DNA from: Monosiga brevicollis MX1
Lineage: Eukaryota; Opisthokonta; Choanoflagellata; Craspedida; Salpingoecidae
DNA: 41,592 nucleotides
NCBI RefSeq assembly: GCF_000002865.3
Contig: NW_001865059.1
Location: 147,418 to 189,009 of the forward strand
Direction of reading: 5' to 3'
Shown here: piece by piece, positions 21,820 to 31,147 of the stretch
How the letters are laid out: each line of letters opens with the position of its first letter
How positions within the stretch are numbered: the stretch's first letter is position 1
The notes under the pieces: generated by a model
Told to the model about the DNA's origin: nothing
What the model saw: only the letters and a program-made list of their open reading frames with translations
Database searches by the model: none
Position numbers and translations under genes: made by a program

Positions 21820-22033
21820 GCGGCTCTACAGCGATTCTAACGGTGCACCTGGTCTGGTCACTGTGAATGCTTGCCGACCGCAGGTACGTCAAGCCCCCTG
21901 CCATTCTGTCTTCTCTTTGCTCTCCTGTGTGCTCTGCTCTCTTGTGACTTTCCCTATCCTTGGGATTGAGCGGCTCTACAGCGATTCTAACGGTGCACCT
22001 GGTCTGGTCACTGTGAATGCTTGCCGACCGCAG
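21797..22033. repeat. Exact 87-bp direct repeat, 150-bp period
   Basis: 21797-21883 and 21947-22033 are identical (actttccctatccttggg ... gaccgcag), separated by 63 bp of unrelated sequence. The unit is 29 codons long and open in one frame. The first copy ends in cag|gtacgt, a textbook splice donor. This could be a recently duplicated exon or simply a local tandem duplication. Confidence 0.9.
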
Positions 22034-22823
22034 CTGGTTCAATTGACCTCAAGACACCATCAACGCTTTCGCTCCGTCCCGACGGACGTCTCTCAAACCT
22101 CTCTCAAAACGCTTCCTCAAACCTACGCGCTTCCTCGCAACCCAAAACTGGCCTCCAGACGTGCTGGAGCCTGACAGACCCCTTACTCTTTGATGATTGC
22201 ACCGTGCCCCAGTGAGAAACAGTTTGTCGCCACCAGCAGCAGCATGGAGGAAGGTACGCTGCTAAGATGAATTGGCTCCGCTGCAATGTTTTCAGTCAAA
22301 ACAACATGTACATGTATACTTATGCTTCCTGATCAACGTGGTTTCACTGCGAAACACTCGTGTTTTCTGCAGGGAATGCAGGGCGAAACTTCCTACTCGC
22401 GGCAGTCAGCTGTGTGAACTCACTTTGCGACACGTCGATCGCTGTGTTGATTCACCCATTCAACTCGAACTTTGTGTTTAACCAACAACCTTGTGCACCC
22501 CCCGATCGTCGTCCACTGGCACACGGACGCAGTGTGTTTGCTTTGAGAATAGCGTTCCGTGACCACCCGCGTGTCTAACCTCGCTTTCAATTGATTGTAT
22601 CAAATCACACGCCCATCGGCCTTCACTTGGACCCTGCATCGCCCTTGAGCCCAACGGCGCACAGTTGACCGCCACGGTACCGCCGCAGCGCGAGAGTACG
22701 CTGGGCCGTGAAAGATGAATGGTGTGCATTGTCATGACAGTCGAATTGTGGCCTCGGCAGACACCGCAAGACAAGCCGAAGAATTGGCGTTCATTTTTCA
22801 GAGTGGACATCCAGACGCAGAAT
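22034..22823. other. Intergenic, no gene recognised
   Basis: About 790 bp without a supportable gene. It would contain the 3' UTR of the minus-strand PARP-like gene. Open frames on both strands lack any motif or splice continuity. Confidence 0.5.
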
Positions 22824-23285
22824 CTATACCGTGTAGGACACGACCAGCTCAGGGAAGATTTGGGCATTGTCGACCATGATCACCTCGTGAAACTGCCCAG
22901 CCGGCGTCGCAATCACCGAGTCATATCTCAAGAAGAATGCACGTGTCACGAAGAGGACAGAATATCTGACAGGGTGGAAGCGCGACTGTGGCCCACGCAC
23001 CGCTCGTTATTGGGCGCGTGGGGCAAAAGGGGCGCATTCAGGGCTTTGATATCGGGGGATTCATGGACACACGCACGTCCCAGTAACGCCCGCGTAATGA
23101 TCAACGTTGAGGCTTTGCATATTGCTGATTCTATGAACATGGTGTGTATCCCTGAGAATTTGCTGTGGCAAGGTAAAGCATTTGCTAAACAACCGCCGAC
23201 CTTGCCCGGGAGGTCAGCTTGATAGATGCCCCGTCCAAAGCGAGTACCGGTACTTTTTCCAGCAAAGCGATAGTCAAGGCCAGGC
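22824..23285 (-). pseudogene. PARP catalytic-domain C-terminus (fragment or partly resolved gene)
   Basis: ADP-ribosyltransferase signature on the minus strand. PGLDYRFAGKSTGTRFGRGI is the PARP donor loop/beta-strand with the conserved Gly-x-Gly-Ile-Tyr. It is followed by ICKASTLIITRALLGRACVH (a 'lllCrvLLG'-like strand), then YDSVIATPAGQFHEVIMVDN and AQIFPELVVSYTV with a TAG at 22824-22826, the classical PARP ending (HE.vv.d..Q..PE.li.Y). A GT-AG segment of about 44 bp (roughly 22903-22950) joins the last two pieces in phase. Upstream of PGLDY the frame hits a stop within five codons, and I could not find the usual 'HGT' histidine strand or any N-terminal domain in the next kilobase, which is full of short repeats. 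It is therefore either a decayed copy or a gene whose upstream exons I cannot place. The third catalytic residue (Glu) is not evident. Confidence 0.6.
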
Positions 23286-24590
23286 ACACAATCTTATCAC
23301 GCAGCTCGTGATCGGGGCGTATTCCTGGTGGGAAATAACATCCCAAGATACACACTTGCAGATCGAAAAGGAGAAAGTTCCTCTGCAAGCAACGCTGGAT
23401 TACCACACCCGCCATTACTTTCGATACAACTCCGCGCCCATGACATATCGACGAGACGTAGGTCATGTAACATCACACCGTATCCCAACGTATCAGCAGA
23501 CCACCGATATGAGTGGTATCCCCAGTGGGAAATAACATCCCAAGATGCACACATGCAGAACATGCAGATCGAAAAAGACCAATACCCTCTGCCAGCAGCG
23601 CGATACTCACCAACTGCCAGTGGATTCATTACACCCGACACTGGTACTAAGCACCACCGAGCTCAGAAAAAGAAGCCAGTTCCCACCAAAGTTTGAATAC
23701 TAGGACAAAATTCAACCAACCCTCATGGCGAGCTGCAGGGACGGAGGGATTGATTGGCGCCGCTGCAGGGACGGAGGGATTGATTGGCCGTGGGCGCCCA
23801 CAGATCAGTTGTGATGGCCTATCTTGATCGGGCCCCAAATCCGTTCCCTTGGCTGCGACAGTAGATAGGGACAGTGGGAATCTCGTTCATCCATTCATGC
23901 GCGTCACTAGTTCGATGACGAGTCATTGGCTACCTTAAGAGAGCCATCGTTACTCGCGCCGTTTACCCGCGCTTGGTTAAATTTCTTCACTTGGACATTC
24001 ACAGTACTGGGCAGAAAGCACACTGCGTCAACACCATTTCCGGTCATCGCCATGCTTTGTTTGAATTAAACACTCTTGTCCGTACCAGTTCAAGATCGGT
24101 TGTTAAGCGCAGGCCGTGACTTGCAGCACCCGAGAGCAAAGCCCTCTGCCCCCGGTCCCAGCCAGGTCCGCCAGACTTTGACACCAATCACTGTGACTTC
24201 GGTCCAGCTCCTAACATGCGATACCCTCCAATTGTCGACCAAACCCCACCATAAGAAAAAATTATACAAGTCAAAGGTCAATCTTTTAGTGTGAAACAAT
24301 ACAGAAAATCATTTCACCACACCGTCTATCTATTGAGTGGGTCGCTGTCCGCCCCGTCCGCCCCGTCCGCGCTGTTGGGCTGTTGGCGTCTCGTGCCTGT
24401 CGCTATGTCTGACGCCGTCTTGTCTCTGTTTCTGTTCCCATCGCCATCCCATCGCCGCCTCAGGTGCCCGCCTTCGCCCGTGTCTCTTTCTGGCAACTCA
24501 ACAGCTTGACGTGTGAATGAAAAATCTCACTCATTCGCGCACATTTTCTGTTTTTGGGCGGACTCGTCCAGTCTGGAGCCACCTTGGGGC
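23286..24590. other. Repeat-pocked region upstream of the PARP fragment
   Basis: No intact gene is recognised. Two kinds of local duplication are visible. One is gtgggaaataacatcccaag plus following bases (23328-23373 and 23525-23577, about 197 bp apart, diverged). The other is gctgcagggacggagggatt plus gattgg, twice with a 30-bp period (23732-23757 and 23762-23787). Base composition is more A/T-rich than the neighbouring genes. It must also hold the promoter of the FG-GAP protein to its right. Confidence 0.6.
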
Positions 24591-25883
24591 ATGATGCGCA
24601 ACGTTGGCTGTGCCAGCCGCGGGCTGTGTGCGTTGGTGCTTGTTGTTCTATCTGTTTTGGTCATGGGCACCGAGCGACCGTCCATTACTGTGGATTCCGA
24701 TGGAACCTTGTTAATCAATGCGACCAATCGTGTCATTGTAAACGGGGTGGATGTCATGGCGCACTCGACCGTCTTCAAGTTTCTCCTTCGCTCAAACCCG
24801 CAAATGGTGACCCCTCAACGTGTCATCTCAACGGATGCAGATGGCGCACAAGCAGTGTACGCAGCCGACCTGGATAATGATGGACTCATCGATGTGCTCA
24901 GCGCCAGCTACCGCGATAACAAAATTGCGTGGTACCGCAACACCGGCAATGGCAGCTTTTCTGACCAAATTGTCATTGGCATTGCCGACAACTACGCGCG
25001 GTCAATCCACGCTGCCGACTTTGACAAGGATGGATACGTGGACGTGCTCATTGCTGCGGCCTACCAGGACAACATTGCGTGGTATCGCAACAATGGCAAT
25101 GGTACTTTTTCCAATCGACGCGTCATCTCCACCTCTGCCAATGGGGCGCGGCTAGTATATGCGGCTGATCTCGACAATGACGGCGACATGGATGTCCTCT
25201 GTGGCAGTGTTTACGACAACAAAGTTTCATGGTACCGCAACAATGGTGCCGGCGTCTTCTCCAACCAGCGCATTATTTCAAATACCTTGAGGGATGTACG
25301 CTCGGTATACGCAGCCGACCTTGACAAGGATGGTGACCTGGACGTCCTCAGCGCCAGCTCCCAAGATGACAAGATTGCATGGCATCGAAATGACGGCACT
25401 GGCACTTTTAGCGCGCCGATCATCATCAGCAACTCTGCAATTGGAGCACGCTCGGTACATGCAGCTGATCTAGATCAGGATGGGCACGTTGACGTCTTGA
25501 GTGCTGCCGCAGCTGACAATACGATTGCCTGGTATCGCAACAATGGCGATGCCACCTTCTCCGACCCGCGCATCCTTTCGACCAACGCAATGGGGGCGCG
25601 CGCGGTTTTTGCCGCTGATCTGGATCAAGACGGTTGGCTCGACGTCCTGAGTGCCAGCGAAGGGGACAATAAGATTGCCTGGCACCGTAACACGGGACAG
25701 GGCACTTTCTCAGCCCAGCTGATTATCAGTACGGCGGCACTCGATGCGCACTCGGTGTTTGCTGCCGATCTAAACCAGGACGGCAGTTTGGATGTCCTGA
25801 GTGCCAGTCTCGGCGATAACAAGGTGGCTTGGTATCCCCTCGATCCCCCACTACTCCGCGCTGTGGCTGAGACCATGGCGTAA
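24591..25883 (+). CDS. Secreted seven-unit FG-GAP/VCBS repeat protein
   Basis: Intronless gene for 430 residues. The N-terminus from ATG 24591 has a hydrophobic signal peptide (GLCALVLVVLSVLVMG). A short beta-rich segment is followed by seven repeats of about 50 residues. Each contains an AADLDxDGxxDVL Ca2+-binding loop (Asp-x-Asp-x-Asp-Gly) and an IAWYRNxGxGxFS strand, which should close a seven-bladed beta-propeller like an integrin-alpha head. The units are close copies of each other. The C-terminus is short, with no transmembrane helix or GPI signal. Such repeats occur in bacterial secreted proteins and in eukaryotic surface adhesins. The partner is unknown. The lack of introns in an intron-rich neighbourhood and the bacterial look of the units raise the possibility of transfer. 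Confidence 0.93.
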   Translation: MMRNVGCASRGLCALVLVVLSVLVMGTERPSITVDSDGTLLINATNRVIVNGVDVMAHSTVFKFLLRSNPQMVTPQRVISTDADGAQAVYAADLDNDGLIDVLSASYRDNKIAWYRNTGNGSFSDQIVIGIADNYARSIHAADFDKDGYVDVLIAAAYQDNIAWYRNNGNGTFSNRRVISTSANGARLVYAADLDNDGDMDVLCGSVYDNKVSWYRNNGAGVFSNQRIISNTLRDVRSVYAADLDKDGDLDVLSASSQDDKIAWHRNDGTGTFSAPIIISNSAIGARSVHAADLDQDGHVDVLSAAAADNTIAWYRNNGDATFSDPRILSTNAMGARAVFAADLDQDGWLDVLSASEGDNKIAWHRNTGQGTFSAQLIISTAALDAHSVFAADLNQDGSLDVLSASLGDNKVAWYPLDPPLLRAVAETMA

Positions 25884-26131
25884 CTGCTTATCTACTTTAC
25901 ATGTTAGACGCTGGCGGGCACAGCCGCTGTGGTCGCATTGTGGCGACCGTGAACATTGAACATCGAGGCATGACATTAATGATGACGAGTAATTGAGACT
26001 TTTCGTCGCAGCAATGTAAGGTATCACGAAAGATGTTGCAGCGATTAAAGGAGTTTATGACGCTCTGCACATGCCGTAATCGAGCCATCTTCTAAAAATA
26101 GCATGAAACACCAAGTTTGGCCGTGAAAGAT

Positions 26132-26174
<43 letters not shown>

Positions 26175-26401
26175 TGTGTGTGTGTGAGCGCATAACGCAT
26201 TTTTTTTTTCCTGACAGCGAGACTCGCGCTGGTGGTGCTGGGTGCGCTGGTGCAGGCATTGTAGCTTCTTTGTGAATTGGAAGGCGCATCGAGGTGGGCT
26301 TTTTCAATACTGGTGCCAACTGGTGGAGATCGGTTTGGTTTAGGTCAACCTATAGCTCGGCCGGAATCAAGGAGTGAGGCCTCGTCTGAACAACCGACGA
26401 A
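25884..26401. other. Intergenic with GA/GT microsatellite
   Basis: Contains (GA)n at about 26130-26172 running into a short (GT)n, and otherwise unremarkable sequence between the FG-GAP gene and the ligase-like gene. Confidence 0.6.
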
Positions 26402-28467
26402 ATGGCGGGATTGGCGCCCGTGATTCGCTTTTTCGAAGCGGACAAGCAGGTGCCGCTCGGCACCTCGGCAGATCAATGGGAGGAGGTCAGTTTGGTCTGT
26501 CTGTGTGGGTCTGAGGCCGACTTTGTAGCCAAGTTTCTCGTTTGCAGTGCACAGGTCATCGCATGTCCACAAACTCAGTTTACATGTGAATGCTGTCCTT
26601 GTTGTTGTTGTTGTCGCTGTCGCTGTTGTTGTTCTTGCTGCTGGGTCTGCATAGGTTTTACACGAGTTGATGGCGCAAGTCCCAGCTCCAGATGAATTGG
26701 CTCAGCGTTTTGCCGACCCGGATGACGCTGAATCTGATGACGTTCAAGCGTATCTGCAATGGTGTCGCCAGCAGCCCAACCTCAGTACGGATGACCATAC
26801 TGGCCGCTCGCCGCCCACTTCGCTTGTCCCCTTCTGCCCTGCTCTGATCGACATGTTGAGGGACTGACACATTGGTTGGCACAGGTGTACAAACCTCAGT
26901 GGTGCCATCGGATGTCTTTGGCGCTTCGGCTGAACTTCATGATATCAAGGTCAAGCCTGTGCGAGGTTACGGCAGCGACGATCAGGTAAGGATAGCTCCC
27001 AGCAATTGGCGTTGACCGCTGTCACACCGCACCATTTCCGTGGTTGACGTGGCCTTGAATGTCCTGCATCTCATGCAATCAGGTGTATTTGGACTTTCCT
27101 GAAATTCGAGAGCGCGTGGCTCGCGGCAATACGATTCTGACGCGTCGACATCCCAAACGCTCCCATGCTCACTTTGTCGTGCAAGGCCTGCACAAGTTTA
27201 CCGGGGCCAAGGGGCAGGATGATGATGACGTCATCGACAATGAAAAGCTCTCCTCCGTCGAGGCGGCGGCCGTCAATTGGCGTCGCTTTTTCATCGGGGA
27301 GGATGCCGCGAGCGCGCGTCACGTGATTTGCATGGACAAGGCCAACGGCGAAGCCGGCCACGTGGCTGTGGTGCGTACCCAGGACGCCTACGTCCTGCTC
27401 GCCGGCAGCAAGAATGTGCACCTGGCCTTTCGAGATGCTGCCGATCTGGCCGCCTATCGTCGCGAGCCCCGTTATCTGGTGGCTTCAGCCGTCGCCGATG
27501 CATTTCTGCGCCACTTGCAACAACTGACACCTGAGCGGCGAGGCGAGCTCTTGGCCTTTATGGCCTGGACGGGTCTGACCGCCTGCTTTGAGATTCTACA
27601 GCCTTCCTATCAGCACGTGGAGTTGCTGACCAATACCGAACCCGAGTTGCTCTTCCTGACCTTTGTCGAGCCCAGTCCAGCCCCAAAGACGACCTCCCTC
27701 TGTGGCCTACGCCCCGACGCCGCGCTGGAGTTGGCACGTTACTTTGGTCTCAAAGTGGTCAAGTACTCGGTCCATCCCATCTCCGACCTGGAGACTCAGC
27801 TCAACGCCATCACCCAGTGGCATGGCAAGGAAGGCGCCGTCCTCTACTATCTCAACGATGCCGGTGAAGTCTTGGGCCTGCTGAAGAAGAAATCCAACTG
27901 GTCGGTTGTCCTGCTGCACACGAGTGGCACGCACTGCATGTGATAACGTTTTCTGCCCAAGACGTTCCTGCCCTGTGATCGGCGCTCATGTTGGCGGTGC
28001 CTTGTTCTGGGTGTTTGCTGCTTAGGTACGTGATTCTTCGAGCATGTCGCGAGAAGCTACGAGCAGGGCTCGGAGCCTTTTGTAAAGAAGTCAAGTCCGG
28101 GCGAGAACCGGTAAGACCTCATCGGCCCCTTGTACGCCGGCCCAGTGGCCTGATCATTCTCACCCCCTTGCCTCACTTGGGTGTGCAGAATTATCACGCA
28201 CAGGCCGAAAGGTTAAAGGCCCGGACGGTGCAACGCATGATGGCTCGCCTCAAGCAACTCAACGAGTGGCTCGTTATGACGCCTGAGGAGATGGCGGCAT
28301 GGTCAAGCTTGCTCACCGATTTTATCACCCATGTCTTTGACCGCGCCGCTCAGGTCCAGGGCCGCGTCAATGCCTTTGTGGAGGAGGTCCGCTGCCAGTT
28401 TCCTCAAACCTGGCACTCTTTCGCCGGCCCTCGCGCCACAGCCTCACCTCTTGCACAAACGCCTTGA
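26402..28467 (+). CDS. RNA-ligase-like nucleotidyltransferase superfamily protein
   Basis: Exons 26402-26485, 26655-26784, 26885-26985, 27083-27900, 28026-28110 and 28189-28467 join in phase (498 residues). The core resembles the T4 RNA ligase-like domain seen in some uncharacterised fungal and protist proteins. CMDKANGEAGHVAV has a Lys-x-Asn-Gly motif I (the lysine that would be adenylylated). It is followed by LLAGSKNVHLAF, then TACFEILQPSYQHVEL (motif III-like), KEGAVLYYL (motif IV, Glu-Gly) and LLKKKSNW spliced to YVILRACREKLR (motif V lysines). The C-terminal 90 residues are helical and charged. There is no signal peptide. The alternative to a true ligase is an inactive or otherwise repurposed nucleotidyltransferase; the substrate is unknown. 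The motif I reading rests on sequence pattern alone. Confidence 0.72.
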
Positions 28468-28814
28468 AGGGTGTTGATGGCGCTTGAATCTGACTTATTT
28501 TCTTTTCTTTTCAACCTTCAATAATTGACCGATCATGACTTGGCTCTTGAGTCTTGAATGTTTTTTTTTTTTTTTAAATATTGGCTGCTAACAAACACAC
28601 AAGTGGAGACAGGCAAGATGAACACGCAAAAGAGGCACCTTGTCGCCGTAAGCCGCACTGTCATCAACCCTCAAATGCCATGCGTCCTCACATGCACAAC
28701 AAGAGAAACAAAGACACGATGACAATAACATGGGAAACACGCAGAAAAATGAATTGCAGAGCCAGCTGCTGGTGTACCGGAACAAAAAAACACAAGGTTG
28801 ACGGCGCCACCCGG
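28468..28814. other. Convergent 3' flanks (ligase-like gene and RAD51AP1)
   Basis: 347 bp with a T run (28560-28575) and A-rich tracts. caataattgac near 28520 is the best poly(A)-signal-like string for the plus-strand gene. No gene is seen. Confidence 0.5.
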
Positions 28815-30802
28815 CTAGGAGGATGCCACAGAGTGCAGTTTAAGGCCCGGTCGATTACGCGAAAGACCAACGCGGCGACGCGCCACCAGCGCACCTGTTT
28901 GTGGATTCCGCGATGACAAACCAAAGTGAGGCAGGTTGTGGCAGTTGAGGGGGAAAGAAGCAGAAGCAAAACATCAAAGAACAAACAAAGCAAACAAGGA
29001 CATCAAAATCAAAGTACAGCGACGAACCGGTTGGCAGCTTGACACCACCCAGTTTGGGCGTTGTGCTCAATCCGCCCGTGGCCGGTCGGCGTGCTCCACC
29101 CAAGGGTCGACGCCTAGACCACAACAACGCAGGGTGAGGCCAACCGTAGATGGAGAACGAAAAAAAAAAAAAATACATCAAGGAGAAAGAGTCTGCCAAG
29201 GCTACGTACGTGGCCGTCGAGGCGGCTGGGCGCGTTGTGCCGGGCGAGTCGGCTGTGCTAGTGGCAGCTGGCGCAGGTGTCGGTGTGGAGGTCGTCTTTT
29301 TGGAGGCTGCAGTTGTTTTGGCCTTTGGTGCGGCTTTAGGGGCGGCCACAGGTTTTGCCGGGGCGGCAGCCTTGGCTTTCTTGGCTTTCGGGCTGGCCTT
29401 GGCTGCAGGTTTGGCTGCTGGTGTCGCTTTGCCCTTTTTCGTGTTTTTGGCTGGAGCCTAATGAGAAAGGGCAGACATGGCAGGGAGATTACGGGTGATC
29501 AAAGTATCAAAGAGACGTGGTGTAGCAAGATTGCTCAAATTGCGTGCGCATACCTTCTTGCCACCCTTCTTCTTGGGCGAGACGACAAAGTCCTCGTCCG
29601 CGTCCGAGTTGGCCTGTGGGCAAGCCGACGTGAGCTTCAAGGGTCAGTTGGCTCCACGGAGCGAGTGAGGGGCGACACAGAAAGCATCATACCGAATCCT
29701 CATCCTCGCTTTGGTCCTCCTCGTCCGGCTCGAAATCAGAGCCGCCAACATCTGAGAACAACCAGCAGCAACAGGTAGAGACCGTGTCAGATGACCTGCA
29801 TGCTCGTTCTTGAATCTGTGGGTGACTTGAGACCAGCTTACCAAAATCATCGTCGTCATCGGCACCATCCTCCTCGTCGTCATCCTCGTCCACTTCGGCG
29901 TACGACTTGCGTTTGGCCGTGGCGCGGCGTCGGCCCGAGGCCCCTATCAGGATCGCTCAAACATGAGTCTGTGCCAGCCAATGGGCAAAGATGAGCCGGG
30001 TTGCATAACTTACGGCCGCTGGGTGGAGACAGAGCCTCCTCGGGGGTCAGCTAGATGTGCGTCGTTGAAGATGAACCAGCACCAACCCGATGGCATTTCC
30101 CACAAAGGATTGTTGACCCAGCAGCAACCAAGAAATGAGAGGAAGAAAAAGAGTATTGGAGCAATTGAGCCTTTGTGGTGAGCAGCATAGATGGGCAGAC
30201 CTGAGCAGGTGTGGACGGGGCTTCACCCGCAGGCTCTGATTCGGCAGAGGCTGGATTAGCAGCTGCTGAGGCGGTCAAGTCATCCCCCTGTTGTCCTGGC
30301 CCCACATCCTGCATCGAGAGCTGCAGGGCACGCTCCAGATCGGATTGCTCGGCTTCGGCAAGGGCTTGATCCTTGTTGCCCCTGATATGTGCGTCAAGTA
30401 AGCAGCATGTAAGATTGTCGGCGACATGGGGTGCTTCACAGCCGCACCGCCGCCTCCTCACCGTCGCTTGTTTGATCGCTTGTTGTCACTGGCACCATCG
30501 TCCTTGAAATCCTCTACATTCACAGCTAAATGAGCCCAAAAGTCTGTCCCAGGGCACGGCGGTGATGCAGACGGGCGTGTGCTGGCGTTGACGCTGGTGC
30601 TCACCGTCGCTATCCATGGCCAGCGCGTCGACAAAGTCATCGTCATCATCGTCATCAGAGGCGTTTGCCTTCTTACCACTAATATTTGCGCAGCAAGCAA
30701 GTGAGTTGTTAATAACGACGCGCACATTCGTGGGTCAATGAGCACTGCGCCGGGTCTACTGCCTGTCAACGTCACTCGGACGTACCGCGACTTGCGAGGC
30801 AT
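28815..30802 (-). CDS. RAD51AP1: RAD51-associated protein 1 homologue
   Basis: DNA-binding partner of RAD51 that stimulates strand invasion in homologous recombination. Eleven small exons on the minus strand: 30786-30802, 30605-30678, 30462-30525, 30201-30381, 30014-30050, 29842-29943, 29693-29751, 29554-29613, 29210-29457, 29028-29113 and 28815-28894. All keep phase (335 residues; human about 335-352). Colinear matches: N-terminal MPRKSRGKK then Asp-rich DDDFVDALAM; SDLERALQLSMQD (human DLEVALALS, a UIM-like helix); KRKSYAEVDEDDD; GGSDFEPDEEDQSEDEDS; SDADEDFVVSPKKK; a Lys/Ala/Pro-rich basic linker; and the RAD51-binding end RRRVGLSRNRPGLKLHSVAS. Stop TAG is at 28815-28817. The body is low-complexity and fast-evolving, so identity rests on the ordered short motifs and the C-terminus. 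Confidence 0.88.
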
Positions 30803-30991
30803 GGCGACTTTCAAGCCGAGCCTGACAGAACAAGAGTCGCTTCACAGCGGCAAGAAAAACCTCTGCTGCATCAACGCATGGAGCAAAATGAGTATGATTA
30901 AATCCAAGCCGCATACAGGTAACATCTCCTCGATATACCTCGATCCCACGTACCTCAACACGGCGCTGCCGTTCCAGCGCGCGCACGCAAA

Positions 30992-31054
<63 letters not shown>

Positions 31055-31147
31055 CCGTTTCAAGCTGTTGACCGTTGCGTCGTTGTCAGAAAAAAAAGCC
31101 AAAACGAGGAAAAAAAAAACGGTTTCAAACGGTCAACAAAGGCCAGT
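30803..31147. repeat. Spacer with (GA)n microsatellite
   Basis: 345 bp between RAD51AP1 (5' end) and the dioxygenase gene (3' end). It holds a pure (GA)n of about 54 bp at 30996-31049 and two similar stretches, gaccgttgcgtcgttgtcag and aaacggtcaac. No gene is seen. Confidence 0.75.

Noticed and set aside
22719-23222. 167-codon plus-strand frame
   Set aside because: It is antisense to the PARP catalytic motifs and has no recognisable content.
29150-29461. 103-codon plus-strand Val/Ala/Gly-rich frame
   Set aside because: It is the complement of the Lys/Ala/Pro-rich exon 9 of RAD51AP1.
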